From the NCBI RefSeq assembly GCF_018619185.1, contig NZ_JAAXYC010000014.1, positions 1-56,909 on the forward strand: 56,909 nucleotides of DNA, in the 5' to 3' direction. The position numbers and the translations under genes were made by a program. The stretch comes from Streptomyces sp. McG3. GTDB lineage: Bacteria; Actinomycetota; Actinomycetes; Streptomycetales; Streptomycetaceae. Within the stretch, counting starts at the first letter, position 1. Every line of letters starts with the position of its first letter. The notes under the pieces are model-generated. The model saw only the letters and a list, made by a program, of their open reading frames with translations. It was not told the origin of the DNA and searched no databases. Positions 15,889-24,581 of the stretch are shown here, one piece after another.

Positions 15889-17259
15889 ATGGGCGTCGCG
15901 GGATCCTTCCCCAGCTTCGCGGGGAGGCCCCCCGGCCCGGTCATGGACCGGGAGGAGGCGGACCGTGCGCTGGCCCGGCTCGGTGCGGAGCACGAGGCCA
16001 TCGAGACCTCGCTCCTCGCGCTCCAGGACCATGCCGGCCGCCGGCTCCTGGAGGGTGCCGAGCTGACCGGCGTCACCCGGGAGCGCTGGGCCACGACCGA
16101 ACAGTCGATCACCCTGCTGTGGGGCTATTTCGACGCGTACGCCGGCGCCCTGTCCCAGGCCCGGGAGATCCGTGCGCGGCGGCGCCACCCGAACCGGGAG
16201 GACCTGACCGCGCTGACCGAGCTGCTGCGTGGCGAGGCGGTCACCGTCGCCAACCCGGGTGCGGTGCCCCCGCCTTCGGTCGCCGGTCCGGCCAGGCTCT
16301 CCGAGCGGTTCTCCCTCCAGGAGCTGGTCGCCCGGATGAACGAGCTGTACGCCAGGTCCCTGGACATGGTCGTCTCCTCCGACTCCGTGTGGTCGGCGCT
16401 GCCCGCCCGGATCGACCTGCTCGCCGCCGAGCTGCACCGCACGCGTTCGCTGGCGCACTCCGTGGGGGTGCGGCCCGGTGAGCATCCGGCCGGGGACGAT
16501 CTGGCGGAGATCACCGAGGAGCTGGCCACGCTGCGGGTGCAGGTGATCTCCGACCCGCTGGCGTTCTGGCTGCCGGGGCCCGGCAGCGCCGCACCGGGCG
16601 GCGGCCGTCCCGACACCTCGCGCTACGACCGGGCGGCCCGTGCCCTGGAGGACGTGCGGCGGGAGATCGAGGCGGTGCTCACGGTCCGGCAGGACGCCGA
16701 GGCGCGGCTGGTGCGGCTGCGGGACGTGCTCTCGCGGGCCGACCGCACCCTGACGGAGGCACGGGCGGCGCGCGGCGAGGTGCTGGCCAAGATCGCCGCC
16801 TCCGAGGTGCCCGCGGTCAGCGGCCCGCCGACCGCCCTCCAGGAGCGGCTGGCGGCGGCGTCGGACCACCGCAGGTACGCCCAGTGGCACCGGCTGTCGC
16901 CGCTGCTGGAGTCGCTGGAGCAGGAGGCCGAGGACGAACTGCTGCGCGCCCGGGAGTCGCTGACCTCGGTGACGGCCCCGCTGGCGGTCCGCGCGGAGCT
17001 GCGCGGCCGGCTCGACGCGTACAAGGCGAAAGTGGCCCGGCACGGCCTGGCGGAGGATCCGGTGCTGATCGAGCGGTACGACGCGGCGCGCCGCATGCTG
17101 TGGAGTGCGCCGTGCGATCTGCGGGTCGCCGAGCAGGCCGTCCTGCGCTACCAGCACGCGGTCGCGGAGACGCTGACACCGCGCCGGCCCGACGGACCGC
17201 AGGACCGGCGGGACACCGGCACCGGCACCGGCACCGGCGAAGAGGGGGAGACACGATGA
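15889..17259 (+). CDS. Uncharacterised coiled-coil protein of the PknG cluster
   Basis: A 456-residue protein without recognised domains. It is soluble and strongly helical, with heptad-like stretches at about 18-90, 135-185 and 245-420 (LEDVRREIEAVLTVRQDAEARLVRLRD is one, shown in part). A Pro/Gly-rich spacer occurs near 228-243, and the C-terminus ends in a (Gly-Thr)n run encoded by GGCACC repeats. The start follows GAGAGG. Its stop overlaps the pknG start as ATGA, so it is coupled to the kinase. By position it may be an adaptor between GlnX and PknG or a substrate; this is inference. M. tuberculosis pknG operons, as I recall them, lack this gene. Confidence 0.8.
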   Translation: MGVAGSFPSFAGRPPGPVMDREEADRALARLGAEHEAIETSLLALQDHAGRRLLEGAELTGVTRERWATTEQSITLLWGYFDAYAGALSQAREIRARRRHPNREDLTALTELLRGEAVTVANPGAVPPPSVAGPARLSERFSLQELVARMNELYARSLDMVVSSDSVWSALPARIDLLAAELHRTRSLAHSVGVRPGEHPAGDDLAEITEELATLRVQVISDPLAFWLPGPGSAAPGGGRPDTSRYDRAARALEDVRREIEAVLTVRQDAEARLVRLRDVLSRADRTLTEARAARGEVLAKIAASEVPAVSGPPTALQERLAAASDHRRYAQWHRLSPLLESLEQEAEDELLRARESLTSVTAPLAVRAELRGRLDAYKAKVARHGLAEDPVLIERYDAARRMLWSAPCDLRVAEQAVLRYQHAVAETLTPRRPDGPQDRRDTGTGTGTGEEGETR

Positions 17260-20102
17260 GTACGCAGTGCCAGCGCCCCGCGTGCGAGGGGAACTACGAG
17301 GACATGGGCGGCGGTGAGACGTACTGCGACACCTGCGGTCTGGCTCCGGTCGTCTCGCCGACGGGCATGGTCTCCTCGCCGCCGACCGGGATCGCCGGGG
17401 GCGGCCGGGCGAGCAGCCGGGACAGCTCGTCGTCCCGCTCCAGCTCCCGCGCCTCCGGACGCGCCTCGTCCCGTTCGTCGACCTCGCGCCGCTCGGTCTC
17501 CGGCCGGCTGTCGCGCTCGCTGTCCGGGGCGTCCACCTCCCGTTCGGTCTCGGTGCGCTCCTCCGGCTCGACATCGGCGGCCTCGGCCCGGGGGCGGCTC
17601 GGCGTCGGTCTGGTGGAGGTCCCGGACGTGCCCCGGCCCGATCCGCGCACGGCGGTGATGGAGAACCCGGAGGTGCCCGAGCGCAAGCGGTTCTGCTCCC
17701 GTTCGGACTGCGGTGCGCCGGTGGGCCGTTCGCGCGGTGAGCGGCCGGGCCGCACCGAGGGGTTCTGCACCAAGTGCGGCCATCCGTACTCCTTCGTGCC
17801 GAAGCTGACCGGCGGCGACATCGTGCACGGCCAGTACGAGGTCGTGGGCTGTCTGGCGCACGGCGGGCTCGGCTGGGTCTATCTGGCGGTGGACCGGGCC
17901 GTTTCGGACCGCTGGGTGGTCCTCAAGGGCCTGTTGGACACCGGCGACCAGGACGCGATGGCCGCCGCGATCTCCGAGCGCCGCTTCCTCGCCGAGATCG
18001 AGCACTCCAACATCGTCCGGATCTACAACTTCGTCGAACACCTGGACCAGCGGACCGGCTCGCTCGACGGTTACATCGTGATGGAGTACGTCGGCGGCAA
18101 GGCGCTCAAGGAGATCGCCAACGAACGCCGCACCCCGGCCGGGAAGCGCGACCCGCTGCCGGTCGAACAGGCCTGCGCATACGGGATCGAGGCGCTGGAG
18201 GCGCTCGGTCATCTGCACAGCCGCAACCTCCTCTACTGCGACTTCAAGGTCGACAACGCGATCCAGACCGAGGACCAGCTCAAGCTGATCGACATGGGCG
18301 CGGTGCGCCGGATGGACGACGAGGAGTCGGCCATCTACGGCACGGTCGGCTACCAGGCCCCCGAGGTCGCGGAAGTGGGCCCGTCGGTGGCCTCCGACCT
18401 CTACACGGTGGCCCGGACGCTGGCGGTCCTCACCTTCGACTTCCAGGGGTACACGAACGTCTTCGTGGACTCGCTGCCGGACCCGGACAACATCGAGGTG
18501 TTCCGGACCTACGAGTCGTTCTACCGGCTGCTGGTGCGGGCCACGGACCCGGACCCGGCCCGCCGGTTCGCCTCCGCCGCGGAGATGGCCGAGCAGCTGA
18601 CGGGGGTGCTGCGGGAGGTCGTGGCACTCCAGACGGGTCGGCCGCGCCCCGCTCTGTCGACGCTGTTCGGCGCGGAACTACGGCTGATCGACACCGAGTT
18701 GTTCGCGCAGCAGACGGACGACGTCTCGCGGCTGGGCGGCCGGGAAACCGGCTCCGGGCGTGGCGGGCTCCGGGGCCGCCGCAAGGGCCGCGGCCTTCCG
18801 CCGTCCGGCGTTCCGGCGCAGGGCGGCACCTGGCAGCCCCACGGCGGCGCGACTCCGGTCGCGCCGGGGGCCGTGACGTCCGCGGTGGCCGGGGCGCTGC
18901 CGGTGGGCACCCAGCCGCCCGGTCCTGCGGGGGCCCGACCGTCGGGTCCGGCGGGGGCCTCTCCGCTGGCCGCGCCGCCGACCCATGTGCGGGGCCCTGC
19001 GCAGGGCGGTGCCCCGCTCGCCTACGCTCCCCCGGCACAGGCTCCGCTCCCGGCGCCCCGGTCGGCCGAGCCGGCCCCGGTGGCGACGTACGGGCCGTAC
19101 GTCGCGACCGGACCGTACGGCCCCTTCGGGGCGACCTCCGGGGGTGTCCTGCTCGCCCTGTTCGACACGCGGGCCACGTCACTGGCGCTGCCGGTCCCCC
19201 GGGTCGACGCGATGGACCCGAACGCCGGTTTCCTCGCCGGTCTCATGGCCTCCGCCCCGGCCGAGCTGATCACGGCCCTGCACACGGTGCCGGCCCCCTC
19301 GCTGGAGACCCGGCTGCGGGAGCTGCGGGCCCGGCTGGAGATGCGGGAGCTGGAGTCGGCCGCCCGTGCGCTGACCACCCTGGAGGGTGAACACCCGGAC
19401 GACTGGCGGGTCGTCTGGTATCGCGGCGTCACCTCGCTGGTGACCGGTGACCACGAGACGGCGGCGCTCTCCTTCGACGCGGTCTACGACGCGTTCCCCG
19501 GGGAGATGGCGCCCAAGCTGGCCCTCGGGATCTGTGCGGAGGTGCTGGGTCAGCTGGACAACGCCGCCGAGTACTACCGCCTGGTGTGGGCGACCGACCC
19601 GGGGTTCGTCAGCGCCGCGTTCGGCCTGGCCCGGGTGCAGATCGCCGCCGGTGAGCGGGCCGGGGCGGTGAGCACCCTGGAGTCGGTGCCGGAGGCCTCG
19701 ATCCACTACACGGCGGCGCGGGTCGCCGCCGTCCGGGCGCGGCTGCGCGAGCGCTCGCACCGGGAGCCGCTGCTGGCCGACCTGACGGCCGCCGGCGTCC
19801 AGGTGGCGGCGCTGGCCGCCTTCGGCCTGGACCCGGTGCGTCGCGAGCAGTTGTCGACCGAGGTACTGGGCAAGGCGCTCGACTGGGTACTCTCCGGTAG
19901 TCCCGGTGTCCCGGGGCTGGGCGGACCGGCCGCCGGTTCGTCCGGGGCAGGCAAGCTGCTCGGCGCCGAACTGAACGAGCGGGGGCTGCGGTTCGGGCTG
20001 GAACGCTCGTACCGGATGCTCGCCCGGCTCGCGCAGCGGGGCGACGAGAGGATCGAACTGGTGGAGCGGGCCAACCGTTTCCGCCCCCGGACGTGGGTGT
20101 GA
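17256..20102 (+). CDS. pknG: PknG-type Ser/Thr protein kinase with zinc ribbons and TPR domain
   Basis: A 948-residue soluble kinase, clearly PknG-like but longer than the 750-residue mycobacterial protein. Order: an N-terminal cysteine cluster (C5/C10, C24/C27); a Ser/Arg-rich segment about 51-110; the PknG rubredoxin-like site (C147/C152, C171/C174) followed by HPYSFVPKL; the kinase domain about 190-465 with GGLGWVYLAVD, catalytic lysine K224 (VVLKGL), YCDFKVDN as catalytic loop, LIDMGAVRR in the DFG place and GTVGYQAPE; GVLREVVALQTGRPRP; a Pro/Ala/Gly-rich linker about 510-620; then TPR-like repeats (DDWRVVWYRGVTSLVTGD, FPGEMAPKLALGICAEVLGQ). PknG controls glutamate/TCA metabolism via FHA proteins in Mycobacterium and Corynebacterium. 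The ATGA overlap with the upstream gene fixes the start. Confidence 0.93.
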   Translation: MSTQCQRPACEGNYEDMGGGETYCDTCGLAPVVSPTGMVSSPPTGIAGGGRASSRDSSSSRSSSRASGRASSRSSTSRRSVSGRLSRSLSGASTSRSVSVRSSGSTSAASARGRLGVGLVEVPDVPRPDPRTAVMENPEVPERKRFCSRSDCGAPVGRSRGERPGRTEGFCTKCGHPYSFVPKLTGGDIVHGQYEVVGCLAHGGLGWVYLAVDRAVSDRWVVLKGLLDTGDQDAMAAAISERRFLAEIEHSNIVRIYNFVEHLDQRTGSLDGYIVMEYVGGKALKEIANERRTPAGKRDPLPVEQACAYGIEALEALGHLHSRNLLYCDFKVDNAIQTEDQLKLIDMGAVRRMDDEESAIYGTVGYQAPEVAEVGPSVASDLYTVARTLAVLTFDFQGYTNVFVDSLPDPDNIEVFRTYESFYRLLVRATDPDPARRFASAAEMAEQLTGVLREVVALQTGRPRPALSTLFGAELRLIDTELFAQQTDDVSRLGGRETGSGRGGLRGRRKGRGLPPSGVPAQGGTWQPHGGATPVAPGAVTSAVAGALPVGTQPPGPAGARPSGPAGASPLAAPPTHVRGPAQGGAPLAYAPPAQAPLPAPRSAEPAPVATYGPYVATGPYGPFGATSGGVLLALFDTRATSLALPVPRVDAMDPNAGFLAGLMASAPAELITALHTVPAPSLETRLRELRARLEMRELESAARALTTLEGEHPDDWRVVWYRGVTSLVTGDHETAALSFDAVYDAFPGEMAPKLALGICAEVLGQLDNAAEYYRLVWATDPGFVSAAFGLARVQIAAGERAGAVSTLESVPEASIHYTAARVAAVRARLRERSHREPLLADLTAAGVQVAALAAFGLDPVRREQLSTEVLGKALDWVLSGSPGVPGLGGPAAGSSGAGKLLGAELNERGLRFGLERSYRMLARLAQRGDERIELVERANRFRPRTWV

Positions 20103-20104
20103 AG

Positions 20105-21538
20105 ATGTCACAGAGCCACCAGCAGCCCGCCCTGTCGAGGTGCCCGGGCTGCGAGGAACCGCCGGTTGCGGGCGATCTGTTCTGCGGGGTGTGCGGCTAC
20201 GACCTCTCGGCCGTTCCGGCGCGCCCCGATGACCGGCCGACGATGGCCATCACCGTGCCTCCGGCGGCTCCGGCTGCCGGAGCGGTGCGATGGCCCGCCG
20301 CCGAGGAGACCGACAGCTCGGACGTGCCCGCGCCCGTGGTCCGTCCGGCGGACGTGCCCGGGACGGACTCGGGCGGCAGGCCCCTGGCGGAACCGGACAC
20401 GCCGGACGCGGTGTCCGGGCGGGGCGCGGCGTCGCCGCCCGAGCCGGTGCGGGCGGGCGGCCCGGAGGCCGAGGCCGTCCAGGTGCGCCACGACGACCGG
20501 GCGGACCCGGGCGGTGCGGAGGCCTCCGGTGACTTCGCGCTGGCCGCGCCCGATCCCCGGGCGGCGGAGCATGCCGCCGCGCCCGCGGCCGCGCCCGCCC
20601 CCGGGGCGAAGGTCTGTGTGGCCTGCCACTCCGGCCGGGTGGACCCCGACGGCTACTGCGAGAACTGCGGGCACGCGCAGCCCCGTGAGCGCGACCACAT
20701 GGAGCAGGAGCTCGACGCGGTGGCCGCCGTCAGCGACCGGGGGCTGCGCCACCACCGCAACGAGGACTCCTTCGCGGTGTCCTCCACCGCGCTGCCGGAC
20801 GGCTCGGCCGCCGTCGTCGCGATCGTCTGCGACGGCGTCTCCTCGGCGAGCCGTCCCGACGAGGCCTCGGCCGCCGCCGCGAGCGCCGCCAACGAGGCGC
20901 TGCTGGAGTCCCTGCCGCGCGGTACCCATCCGCAGACGGCGATGCACGAGGCTATCGTCGCCGCGTCCGAGGCGGTCAACGCCCTGGCGCAGGAGCCGAC
21001 CGGGGCGAGGGAGCACGACGCGCACCGCCACCAGAACGCCCCGGCCTGCACCCTGGTCGGCGCGATCATGGCGGGCGGCCTGCTGATCGTCGGCTGGGTC
21101 GGCGACAGCCGCGTCTACTGGGTGCCGGAGGACCGGACCCGGCCGACCGCCCGGCTCACCGAGGACGACTCCTGGGCCGCGCAGATGGTGGCGGCCGGCC
21201 TGATGAACGAGGCGGAGGCGTACGCGGACGAGCGCGCCCACGCCATCACGGGCTGGCTCGGCGCCGACGCGTACGAACTGGAGCCGCACACCGCCGCGTT
21301 CAAGCCGGACCGGCCCGGCCTGGTCGTCGTGTGCACGGACGGCCTGTGGAACTACGCGGAATCCGCCGAGGAGATGGCCGCCGCCGTCCCGGCCGACGCC
21401 CAGGAACAGCCGCTGCGCGCGGCCCAGATGCTCGTCGGGCACGCTCTCGACGGCGGGGGCCACGACAACGTAACAGTGGCGCTTCTGCCGTTCGCCGTAC
21501 GGCCGCAAGGGGCAGGATCGGCCTGCGACACCGTTTGA
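20105..21538 (+). CDS. PP2C-type Ser/Thr phosphatase with N-terminal zinc ribbons
   Basis: A 477-residue cytoplasmic protein. Two zinc-ribbon-like pairs precede the catalytic domain: CPGC...CGVC near residues 13-36 and CVAC...CENC near 175-195, separated by an acidic/Pro-Ala-rich linker. The PP2C domain (about 207-465) has the metal-binding motifs SDRGLRHHRNEDSF, VCDGVSS, GWVGDSRVYW, VCTDGLWNY and GGHDNVTVALL. ATG 20105 lies two bases after the pknG stop; GTG 20093 is an alternative. It is probably the phosphatase opposing PknG. Confidence 0.9.
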   Translation: MSQSHQQPALSRCPGCEEPPVAGDLFCGVCGYDLSAVPARPDDRPTMAITVPPAAPAAGAVRWPAAEETDSSDVPAPVVRPADVPGTDSGGRPLAEPDTPDAVSGRGAASPPEPVRAGGPEAEAVQVRHDDRADPGGAEASGDFALAAPDPRAAEHAAAPAAAPAPGAKVCVACHSGRVDPDGYCENCGHAQPRERDHMEQELDAVAAVSDRGLRHHRNEDSFAVSSTALPDGSAAVVAIVCDGVSSASRPDEASAAAASAANEALLESLPRGTHPQTAMHEAIVAASEAVNALAQEPTGAREHDAHRHQNAPACTLVGAIMAGGLLIVGWVGDSRVYWVPEDRTRPTARLTEDDSWAAQMVAAGLMNEAEAYADERAHAITGWLGADAYELEPHTAAFKPDRPGLVVVCTDGLWNYAESAEEMAAAVPADAQEQPLRAAQMLVGHALDGGGHDNVTVALLPFAVRPQGAGSACDTV

Positions 21539-21627
21539 GCCGGTTCTCCGCCCTTGCCCCGACCCGTGTCAGCCGCCCGCTTCCCCTCTTCACCTGATCC
21601 CCTGTGGAGCCTCAAGGAGCCGACCAG

Positions 21628-22989
21628 ATGGCCAACTTCTCCAAGTCGAACGTGCCGCAGTTCTCCGTCGAGGTGTACCAGAACGAGTTCCTGCCCGAGG
21701 GCGGTCGTGAGGTCAACGCGATCGTCACCGTGACCTCGACCGGCGGCGGCACCACCGGTGGCGTACCGCTGGCGGGTTCGGCGCCGGCGCCCGCGCACGG
21801 GCCGGGGCGGGGTCCCGACGCGGCCGTGGTGCTGATGGTCGACTGCTCGGGCTCGATGGACTACCCGCCGACGAAGATGCGCAACGCGCGCGACGCGACG
21901 GCGGCGGCCATCGACGCCCTGCGCGAGGGCACCCGGTTCGCGGTGGTCGCCGGGACGCATGTGGCCAAGGACGTCTACCCGGGCAACGGGCAGCTCGCGG
22001 TCGCCGACCAGCAGACGAAGGCCCGGGCGAAGGACGCCCTGCGGAAGCTGAGCGCGGGCGGGGGCACCGCGATCGGCACCTGGCTGCGGCTGGCCGACCG
22101 GCTGCTGGGCGCGGCCGAGGTGGGCATCCGGCACGGCATCCTGCTGACCGACGGCCGCAACGAGCACGAGGCGCCCGAGGATCTGCGGGCGGCCCTGGAC
22201 TCCTGCGCCGGCCGGTTCACCTGCGACGCCCGCGGGGTGGGCACCGACTGGGAGGTGAAGGAGGTCACCGGCATCGCCGCCGCCCTCCTCGGCACCGCCG
22301 ACATCGTCGCCGACCCGGCGGGCCTGGCCGCGGACTTCACGCGGATGATGGAGAACGCCATGGGCAAGGAGGTCGCGGACGTGGCGCTGCGGCTCTGGAC
22401 GCCGGTGGGGGTGGAGATCCGGTTCGTGAAGCAGGTCGCACCGACCGTCGCCGACCTGACCGGCCGGCGGACGGAGGCGGGACCCCGGGCCGGGGACTAC
22501 CCGACCGGTTCCTGGGGCGACGAGTCCCGCGACTACCACGTGTGCGTCCTGGTGCCGGAGGCCGGGATCGGCCAGGAGATGCTGGCCGCCCGGGTCTCGC
22601 TGATCCTGCCCGACCCCTCGGGCGCGGGCGCCCCGCAGACGCTGTCGCAGGGGCTCGTACGGGCCGTGTGGACGGACGACATGGTGGCCTCGACCTCGAT
22701 CAATCCGCAGGTCGCGCACTACACGGGTCAGGCGGAACTGGCACAAGTCATCCAGCAGGGTCTGGACGCGCGCAAGTCGGGCGACTTCGACGGCGCGACG
22801 GCGAAGCTGGGCCGTGCGGTGCAGCTGGCGTCGGCGTCCGGGAACCAGGACACTGCGAAACTGCTTTCGAAGGTGGTCGACGTCGTCGATGCCGCGACAG
22901 GTACTGTGCGACTGAAGGCGAAGGTTGCGGAAGCGGACGAGATGACCCTCGAAACGCGCTCCACCAAGACCGTTCGCGTCAAGAAGTAG
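21628..22989 (+). CDS. von Willebrand factor A domain protein of the PknG cluster
   Basis: A 453-residue soluble protein. ATG 21628 is chosen for the AAGGAG upstream. An N-terminal beta segment (FSVEVYQNEFLPEGGREVNAIV) leads into a vWA domain with an intact MIDAS: D72-C-S-G-S76, the Thr in GGGTAIGTW and TDGRNEHE. Beyond about residue 265 are a beta-sandwich-like region and a helical C-terminus of about 100 residues with repeats typical of TPR-like helices (SGDFDGATAKLGRAVQL). No signal peptide or membrane segment. Metal-dependent vWA proteins usually mediate assembly or partner binding, so here it may be a scaffold or target of the kinase/phosphatase pair. Confidence 0.88.
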   Translation: MANFSKSNVPQFSVEVYQNEFLPEGGREVNAIVTVTSTGGGTTGGVPLAGSAPAPAHGPGRGPDAAVVLMVDCSGSMDYPPTKMRNARDATAAAIDALREGTRFAVVAGTHVAKDVYPGNGQLAVADQQTKARAKDALRKLSAGGGTAIGTWLRLADRLLGAAEVGIRHGILLTDGRNEHEAPEDLRAALDSCAGRFTCDARGVGTDWEVKEVTGIAAALLGTADIVADPAGLAADFTRMMENAMGKEVADVALRLWTPVGVEIRFVKQVAPTVADLTGRRTEAGPRAGDYPTGSWGDESRDYHVCVLVPEAGIGQEMLAARVSLILPDPSGAGAPQTLSQGLVRAVWTDDMVASTSINPQVAHYTGQAELAQVIQQGLDARKSGDFDGATAKLGRAVQLASASGNQDTAKLLSKVVDVVDAATGTVRLKAKVAEADEMTLETRSTKTVRVKK

Positions 22990-23120
22990 CACGGCACGGT
23001 CATCGGACGACCGCCGGGCCGTGAGCACAGAGCAACCATACGTATGCGTGGGGCAAGGACGCCCGCGATCGACAGCATGACGGCCCCCGGGGCCGGAAGA
23101 GGAGAGGGGGAAGCGCCGAC

Positions 23121-24551
23121 ATGCCGACCTGCCCGAACGGACACCAGTCGGGTTCCGAGGACTGGTGCGAGGTCTGCGGACACCGCATGGCCACCGGCGG
23201 TGCGCCCGCGGGCGCGGTGCCCCCGCCGCCTCCTCCGCCGCCCGCGCCCGGTTACGGCTACCCGCAGCAGGGTTCCGGCGGTGGCCAGCCCACCATGCAG
23301 GCGGAGCTGTGCCCGCAGTGCCGCACGCCCCGTGAGGCGATGGCGCCGTACTGCGAGGAGTGCCGCTGGAACTTCCTCACCAACACGGCGACCTCCTACA
23401 CCCCGCTGGCCCCGCAGCACGGCACGCCCGGCGGACCTCCGCCCGGCCTCAATCTGCCGCCCGGATTCCAGGCACAGGGGCCCGGCCCCGGCGGACCCGG
23501 TGGCGGGCCCGGTCCTGGCGGACCCGGTGCTCCCGGGGGCCAGGGCGGTCCGCCCGGCGCTCCCCAGCCGCGCGACCCGTTCGACTACCAGGGCTCGCGC
23601 CCCTCGCAGATGAACCGCCCCGCCGAGCCGCTCGCTCCCGAGCAGCACGGCCCGCACGGGAACGGCGGTCCGCACGGGAACGACGGCCGGGGCGGGCCTC
23701 CGCCGCAGGCCTTCCGGCAGGGACCCCCGCCGCCGCCCTCGTTCCAGCAGGGCCCGCCGCCGCAGCAGCAGTCCGGCCCCTCGCCGTTCGAGCCGCAGCA
23801 GTCGGCTCCCTCGCCACACTCGCCGTTCGAACCGCAGCAGTCGGCTCCCTCGCCGTTCGAGCCCCAGCAGGCCTCGCCCTTCGCGCCGCCGCAACAGCAG
23901 CAGCAGTCGGCGCCGCCCGGGCCGCCCCAGCCCTCGGGGCACACCGGCGGCGGGGACGACTGGATGCTGCCGCCGCCCTCCCAGGCCCAGCAGTCACAGC
24001 AATCACAGCCACCGCAGGGGTTCCAGCAGCCCGGCCCCCACCAGGGGCAGGGCCACGGACAGGACCAGGGGCACGGCCAGGACCAGGGCTACGACCAGGG
24101 TCAGCAGCACGGCGGGGTGCCCGGTCAGGGCCGGCCCCAGCAGTCCGCCTCCTGGACCGCCGTGATCGCCCCCGACCGCGCGTACTTCCTCGCGATGATG
24201 CAGCGCAGCGGCCCCGAGGCGACCGGGCTGAACCTGCCCGCGTACTCCCCGGAGCAGCGCCTCCCGCTCACCGGGAGCCAGATCACCATCGGGCGTCGCC
24301 GGCACAGCACCGGCGAGTCCCCCGACGTCGATCTGTCGGTGCCCCCGGAGGACCCGGGCGTCTCGCACCAGCACGCGGTGCTGGTGCAGCAGCCCGACGG
24401 CGGCTGGGCGGTCGTGGACCAGAACTCCACCAACGGCACCACGCTGAACGGCGCCGAGGACCCGATCCAGCCCTACGTCCCCGTACCGCTCCAGGACGGC
24501 GACCAGGTGCACGTCGGGGCGTGGACGACGATCACGGTGCGCCGGGACTGA
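23121..24551 (+). CDS. FHA-domain protein with zinc ribbons and long Pro/Gln-rich linker
   Basis: A 476-residue protein. The N-terminus carries two zinc-ribbon-like pairs: CPNGH...CEVCGHR (residues 4-22) and CPQC...CEEC (about 69-87). Residues about 95-345 are a disordered Pro/Gly/Gln-rich linker with short repeats such as SPFEPQQSAPSP and GQGHGQDQGHGQDQG. The last 110 residues form an FHA phosphothreonine-binding domain: ITIGRRRHS, GVSHQHAVL and DQNSTNGTTLNG. FHA proteins are the classic PknG targets (GarA/OdhI); this one is much larger and lacks their short N-terminal TxxTxxL-type lead as far as I can see. It ends the cluster. Confidence 0.9.
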   Translation: MPTCPNGHQSGSEDWCEVCGHRMATGGAPAGAVPPPPPPPPAPGYGYPQQGSGGGQPTMQAELCPQCRTPREAMAPYCEECRWNFLTNTATSYTPLAPQHGTPGGPPPGLNLPPGFQAQGPGPGGPGGGPGPGGPGAPGGQGGPPGAPQPRDPFDYQGSRPSQMNRPAEPLAPEQHGPHGNGGPHGNDGRGGPPPQAFRQGPPPPPSFQQGPPPQQQSGPSPFEPQQSAPSPHSPFEPQQSAPSPFEPQQASPFAPPQQQQQSAPPGPPQPSGHTGGGDDWMLPPPSQAQQSQQSQPPQGFQQPGPHQGQGHGQDQGHGQDQGYDQGQQHGGVPGQGRPQQSASWTAVIAPDRAYFLAMMQRSGPEATGLNLPAYSPEQRLPLTGSQITIGRRRHSTGESPDVDLSVPPEDPGVSHQHAVLVQQPDGGWAVVDQNSTNGTTLNGAEDPIQPYVPVPLQDGDQVHVGAWTTITVRRD

Positions 24552-24560
24552 CGGGACCGG

Positions 24561-24581
24561 GGCGCCGCGCGGCGCGGCGCC
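24561..24581. terminator. Bidirectional hairpin between convergent genes
   Basis: GGCGCCGCGC and GCGCGGCGCC form a perfect palindrome around one central G. It lies between the FHA stop (24551) and the convergent methyltransferase stop (24582), and can serve transcripts from both sides. Confidence 0.7.
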
